From Candidatus Daviesbacteria bacterium RIFCSPHIGHO2_02_FULL_39_12 (GTDB taxonomy: Bacteria > Patescibacteriota > Microgenomatia > Daviesbacterales > UBA10151), in contig MFCX01000018.1 of the NCBI GenBank assembly GCA_001777055.1, forward strand, positions 5,411 to 13,349: DNA of 7,939 nt. Reading direction: 5' to 3'. The notes under the pieces are model-generated. The model did not search any database. It was not told where the DNA came from and saw only the letters and a list, made by a program, of their open reading frames with translations. Shown piece after piece: positions 5,274-7,939 of the stretch. The position numbers were made by a program, and so were the translations under genes. Positions within the stretch are counted from its first letter, which is position 1, and each line of letters opens with the position of its first letter.

Positions 5274-5403
5274 ACTCATGTTACGCAGTGTCATTCCCGC
5301 GGAGGCGGGAATCCATGTTTTTTATTTGTATAGATTCCCATCCTCGATCGGAGTCGAGGATAAGCTTTCATGGGAATGACAGGAGTGATTGCGTAACATG
5401 AGT
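5274..5403. mobile_element. MITE-like palindromic element, 130 bp
   Basis: Perfect 14-bp terminal inverted repeats: ACTCATGTTACGCA (5274-5287) and its complement (5390-5403). If the ends are taken one base inward, TAA flanks both sides as a possible 3-bp target duplication, though the palindrome makes the boundary ambiguous. Inside, TGTCATTCCC (5289-5298) pairs with GGGAATGACA (5372-5381). Two sub-hairpins are nested within: ATTCCCGC (5293-5300) with GCGGGAAT (5305-5312), and ATCCTCGA (5340-5347) with TCGAGGAT (5354-5361). The GTCATTCCCGC...GCGGGAATCC core is like dispersed palindromic repeats seen in many bacteria. It has no coding capacity, so movement would need a transposase from elsewhere. 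Confidence 0.75.
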
Positions 5404-5444
5404 AACGTAAGCCTCTAGTAAGAGTTTCCACAATCATACTAACT

Positions 5445-6800
5445 ATGCCTCGAGTAACAAAATCATTTAAACCAAATAAAATATCTGCTGAAGAGTCGTC
5501 AGCAGAGGAAGTTGTGGGACAAAATCCTGCTTCTGCCATTCCGGGCGCCCGCAATGACGAGAGAAGTTATGGATATAGGCGCTATGGGAATAGCGGTTAT
5601 TCTAACGGCGGACGCGACTATTCCGACTCGCCTCGCTATCGCTCCGGCGAAACGGGCCGTGACCGGGATGTTCCAACTGAAGAAGTTTCCGGAATATTAG
5701 AAATAATGACGGAGGGGCATGGATTTTTGCGGCCTAAATATATACCTTCTGATGCAGATATATATATTTCTGCCAGCCAAATCAGAAGGTTTTGGCTTAG
5801 GCCCGGGGATTTGGTGGAAGGCGCTGCCAGGCCTCCAAAAGAAACCGAAAGGTATTTTGGTTTGCTTCAGGTCAATAAAGTTAACGGACAAGCGGCTGAA
5901 AAGCTCGTGTCTGCTGACGGACGACCTATTAAAAGAGTCAAATTTGAAGATTTAACGGCAATTTATCCCAATAAACACTTAAAATTAGAAACCGGTAAAG
6001 CTCCGCTTTCTCAACGGGTGATAGATCTGGTTGCGCCGATTGGTTTTGGACAGAGAGGCTTAATAGTTTCTCCTCCCAAGGCCGGTAAAACAACCATCTT
6101 AAAAGATATAGCCGCAGGCATTGCCAAAAATCATCCTGATGTAGTGTTGATGGCAGTGTTGGTTGGAGAAAGACCGGAAGAAGTAACTGACATTTCCCGT
6201 TCTATAAAAGGTGATGTAATTGCTTCTAATTTTGACGAGCCGGCAGAAGAGCAGACTGCAGCTGCTGAAATCGCCTTAGAGCGGGCGAAAAGGCTGGTTG
6301 AGTCCGGTAAGGATGTTGTGATACTGCTTGATTCGGTTACCCGCTTAGGCAGGGCCTACAACTTGTCTGTGCCCCCATCCGGAAGAACCTTGTCGGGTGG
6401 ATTTGACCCGGTGGCGCTATATCCTCCTAAGCACTTTTTTGGGGCAGCCAGAAATTGCGAGGAAGGCGGATCCTTAACCATTATCGGCACAGCCCTGGTG
6501 GATACCGGTTCCAGGATGGATGATCTGATTTATGAAGAGTTTAAAGGCACCGGTAACATGGAGCTTCATTTGGATAGACAGTTGGCAGAAAGAAGGACCT
6601 TTCCTGCAATTGACATTGAAGGTTCCGGCACCAGGCAAGAACAATTATTGTTTACTGAGGAAATTTATAGGCAAATAGTGATTATGAGAAGGATGATCGG
6701 GATTTTAGGAGAGCAGGAAAGAACCGAAATTTTCCTGGAAAGATTATCCAAAGCAGAAAACAATGAAGAGTTTTTGAAGACCTTAAAAGACATTAAATAG
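5445..6800 (+). CDS. rho: Transcription termination factor Rho
   Basis: Rho is the hexameric RNA-dependent ATPase and helicase that binds C-rich nascent RNA and ends transcription. This 451-residue protein has an N-terminal arm (1-~78) that is acidic, then Y/R/G/S-rich (41-72), of the low-complexity kind found in many Rho proteins. The cold-shock-like primary RNA-binding domain is at ~81-148 (GILEIMTEGHGFLRP). The ATPase core has Walker A SPPKAGKTT (209-217), GERPEEV (241-247), Walker B VVILLDS (291-297, D296), the Q-loop TLSGGFD (315-321), FFGAARN (331-337) and the arginine-finger segment LAERRTFPAID (380-390). All key residues are present. FDEPAEEQ stands where E. coli has FDEPASRH. The ATG at 5445 has no Shine-Dalgarno. 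A palindrome lies within codons 31-38. Identity is certain; only the start is open. Confidence 0.97.
   Translation: MPRVTKSFKPNKISAEESSAEEVVGQNPASAIPGARNDERSYGYRRYGNSGYSNGGRDYSDSPRYRSGETGRDRDVPTEEVSGILEIMTEGHGFLRPKYIPSDADIYISASQIRRFWLRPGDLVEGAARPPKETERYFGLLQVNKVNGQAAEKLVSADGRPIKRVKFEDLTAIYPNKHLKLETGKAPLSQRVIDLVAPIGFGQRGLIVSPPKAGKTTILKDIAAGIAKNHPDVVLMAVLVGERPEEVTDISRSIKGDVIASNFDEPAEEQTAAAEIALERAKRLVESGKDVVILLDSVTRLGRAYNLSVPPSGRTLSGGFDPVALYPPKHFFGAARNCEEGGSLTIIGTALVDTGSRMDDLIYEEFKGTGNMELHLDRQLAERRTFPAIDIEGSGTRQEQLLFTEEIYRQIVIMRRMIGILGEQERTEIFLERLSKAENNEEFLKTLKDIK
5537..5556. repeat. Palindrome inside the rho coding sequence
   Basis: CGGGCGCCCG (5542-5551) is a perfect 10-bp palindrome, extended to 20 bases by CATT and AATG arms with one C-C mismatch. 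Its complement, TCATTGCGGGCGCCCGG, resembles the arms of the element upstream. It encodes residues ~31-38 in the variable arm of Rho without breaking the frame. Confidence 0.6.
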
Positions 6801-6814
6801 AGTCTAGTCTAGTC
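6801..6814 (+). repeat. Short tandem repeat AGTCT
   Basis: AGTCT occurs 2.8 times in a row directly after the rho stop codon. It partly supplies the -35 region of the next promoter (TAGTCA, 6810-6815). No rho terminator hairpin is visible between the two genes. Confidence 0.5.
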
Positions 6815-6839
6815 ACTATTTGCTTCTATCTGTTAGAAT
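6810..6839 (+). promoter_or_regulatory. Extended -10 promoter of the M23 peptidase gene
   Basis: TAGAAT (6834-6839) preceded by TGT (6831-6833) makes an extended -10 element. A weak -35 TAGTCA (6810-6815) lies 18 bases upstream. The predicted start, 7 bases past the box, is 6846, the G of the GTG codon: a leaderless arrangement. Confidence 0.65.
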
Positions 6840-6845
6840 ATTCCA

Positions 6846-7939
6846 GTGAATTCCCTCGTTGATGACTTTAAAGCTCTTCTTTCCGCTTTAGTTTGGTATT
6901 CCAAACGCAAAATTGTTTATTTATCTTACCAATTTGAAACCTTTAAAAACTTTATAGTAGAAGTGCTAATGCAAGGGAGAGGAGTGCACCAAAAACACTT
7001 TTGGCACGGATCTATTATCGTACTGGCAATTATTGGTGTTTTTTCCTCCGGAGTATTAGGCGGGCAAAGCTTAATCTCGGCTACATATCCTGGGATTGGC
7101 GGCCCGGATCCCCGTTTTGCTTTGGCCTTTGAGCCTTTCCCAAACGGTCCAACCCTACGTGAATTTCAGGATCCTCACACAGACATTTCCCAAAAGCCAA
7201 GATCAGAAATTATCGAACGTAAAGTCAAAGACGGCGATACTTTGTCCGGTATCGCCAAGGAGTATGGAATTTCAGTAGAGACTATCAGATGGGCCAATAA
7301 TTTAGCCAGCGACAGTATTAAACCCGGGCAAATGCTCAAGATTTTGCCTGTCACCGGTGTAGCTTACGCTGTAAAATCAGGAGATACTTTGGAATCTGTG
7401 GCCAAGAAATTTTCCGCCAATGCCCAGGCTATTTTGGATTTTCCCTTTAATGATGTGCCGGATGATTTTAGTTTAAAAGTAGGACAACTTTTAATAGTGC
7501 CTGACGGCAGTCCGCCTGAGGCAGCGGCTCCGAAGGCTAAACGCCAGCCGCAATATTTAGCCCAAGGACCGGCTTCCCCTGCCTTCCAGGCTCCATTTGG
7601 CGCCCAATTTATCTGGCCTACTTCAGGTCAGCTTACCCAATACTTTTCCTGGTATCATCCGGGCATTGATATAGCTAACCGTTCTGCTCCCGGGATTGCG
7701 GCTGCGGACGGAGGAACGGTGGTGGCGGCGGGTTGGCCTGACGGCTGGGGTTATGGCAACAGGGTAGCGATTGATCATGATAATGGTTATAGGTCCCTTT
7801 ACGCTCACCTGTCTAATATTTATGTCTCAGTCGGGGATACCGTATCCAGGGGTCAATTAATCGGTCAGATGGGATCAACAGGCAGATCTACCGGCGCCCA
7901 TCTGCATTTGGAAATATACTTTAAAGGCGTGGCCTTAAA
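6846..7939 (+). CDS. LysM-LysM-M23 murein endopeptidase, C-terminus cut by window end
   Basis: A membrane-anchored cell-wall hydrolase of which 364 residues are visible. Residues 1-~53 are cytoplasmic, a membrane span lies at about 55-73, and the remainder is outside. Two LysM domains (~123-168 and ~172-218, with DGDTLSGIAKEYG and SGDTLESVAKKFS) bind peptidoglycan glycan. After a Pro/Ala-rich linker (~222-250) comes the M23 domain, LytM/lysostaphin type: HPGID gives zinc ligands H271 and D275, YAHLS gives catalytic H321, and HLHLE gives H352 and ligand H354. The site is complete, so active cleavage of peptide cross-links is expected, for growth, division or attack on other cells. The GTG at 6846 is chosen because the extended -10 box ends six bases before it; there is no Shine-Dalgarno. 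Only a short C-terminal tail should be missing. Confidence 0.93.
   Translation, partial: MNSLVDDFKALLSALVWYSKRKIVYLSYQFETFKNFIVEVLMQGRGVHQKHFWHGSIIVLAIIGVFSSGVLGGQSLISATYPGIGGPDPRFALAFEPFPNGPTLREFQDPHTDISQKPRSEIIERKVKDGDTLSGIAKEYGISVETIRWANNLASDSIKPGQMLKILPVTGVAYAVKSGDTLESVAKKFSANAQAILDFPFNDVPDDFSLKVGQLLIVPDGSPPEAAAPKAKRQPQYLAQGPASPAFQAPFGAQFIWPTSGQLTQYFSWYHPGIDIANRSAPGIAAADGGTVVAAGWPDGWGYGNRVAIDHDNGYRSLYAHLSNIYVSVGDTVSRGQLIGQMGSTGRSTGAHLHLEIYFKGVAL

Noticed and set aside
5291..5554. Minus-strand 87-codon frame over the MITE and the start of rho
   Set aside because: It is created by the palindromic repeats and the antisense of rho; it has no start signals and no family resemblance.

Overview
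The window looks like chromosomal DNA of a bacterium from the Candidate Phyla Radiation (Patescibacteria), perhaps near Microgenomates or Katanobacteria. This placement is inferred, not proven. It rests on moderately AT-rich DNA, compact single-gene transcription units, few Shine-Dalgarno sites, a secreted Cys-rich protein ending in LPKTG, and a Rho with a low-complexity N-terminal arm. TAA, TAG and TGA all appear to act as stops, so there is no sign of the UGA recoding seen in Gracilibacteria.

Layout on the + strand. (1) 1-587: C-terminal part of RadA. (2) 773-2038: a COG1373-type ATPase (AAA_14 plus DUF4143) with its own consensus promoter. (3) 2184-3089: a YacL-like membrane PIN-TRAM protein with a promoter and a good Shine-Dalgarno. 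radA and yacL are close neighbours in Firmicutes (radA-disA-yacL), so the ATPase may be a later insertion. (4) 3090-4005: a 0.9-kb gene-poor stretch. It holds a 44-codon small gene (3482-3616) with its own promoter and terminator, a 27-bp RNA hairpin, a minus-strand terminator, and a possible minus-strand Cys-rich mini-protein (3974-3831). (5) 4006-5247: a 413-residue secreted protein with 28 cysteines and an LPKTG-like C-terminus. (6) 5274-5403: a 130-bp MITE-like palindromic element. (7) 5445-6800: transcription terminator Rho. (8) 6846 to the window end: a LysM-LysM-M23 cell-wall peptidase, cut by the window edge.

Several start codons (773, 4006, 6846, and nearly 3482) lie where the transcription start is expected from a well-formed -10 box, so much of the region may be expressed from leaderless mRNAs. 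The 2184 gene is the exception and has a normal leader. Themes are DNA repair and RNA metabolism (RadA, PIN-TRAM, Rho) and the cell surface (LPKTG protein, M23 peptidase).

The most unusual part is 3443-4005. Closely packed hairpins there share an identical 10-base loop motif. Next to them is a 29-bp copy of the 3' end of the LPKTG gene, which looks like the relic of a lost tandem paralogue.
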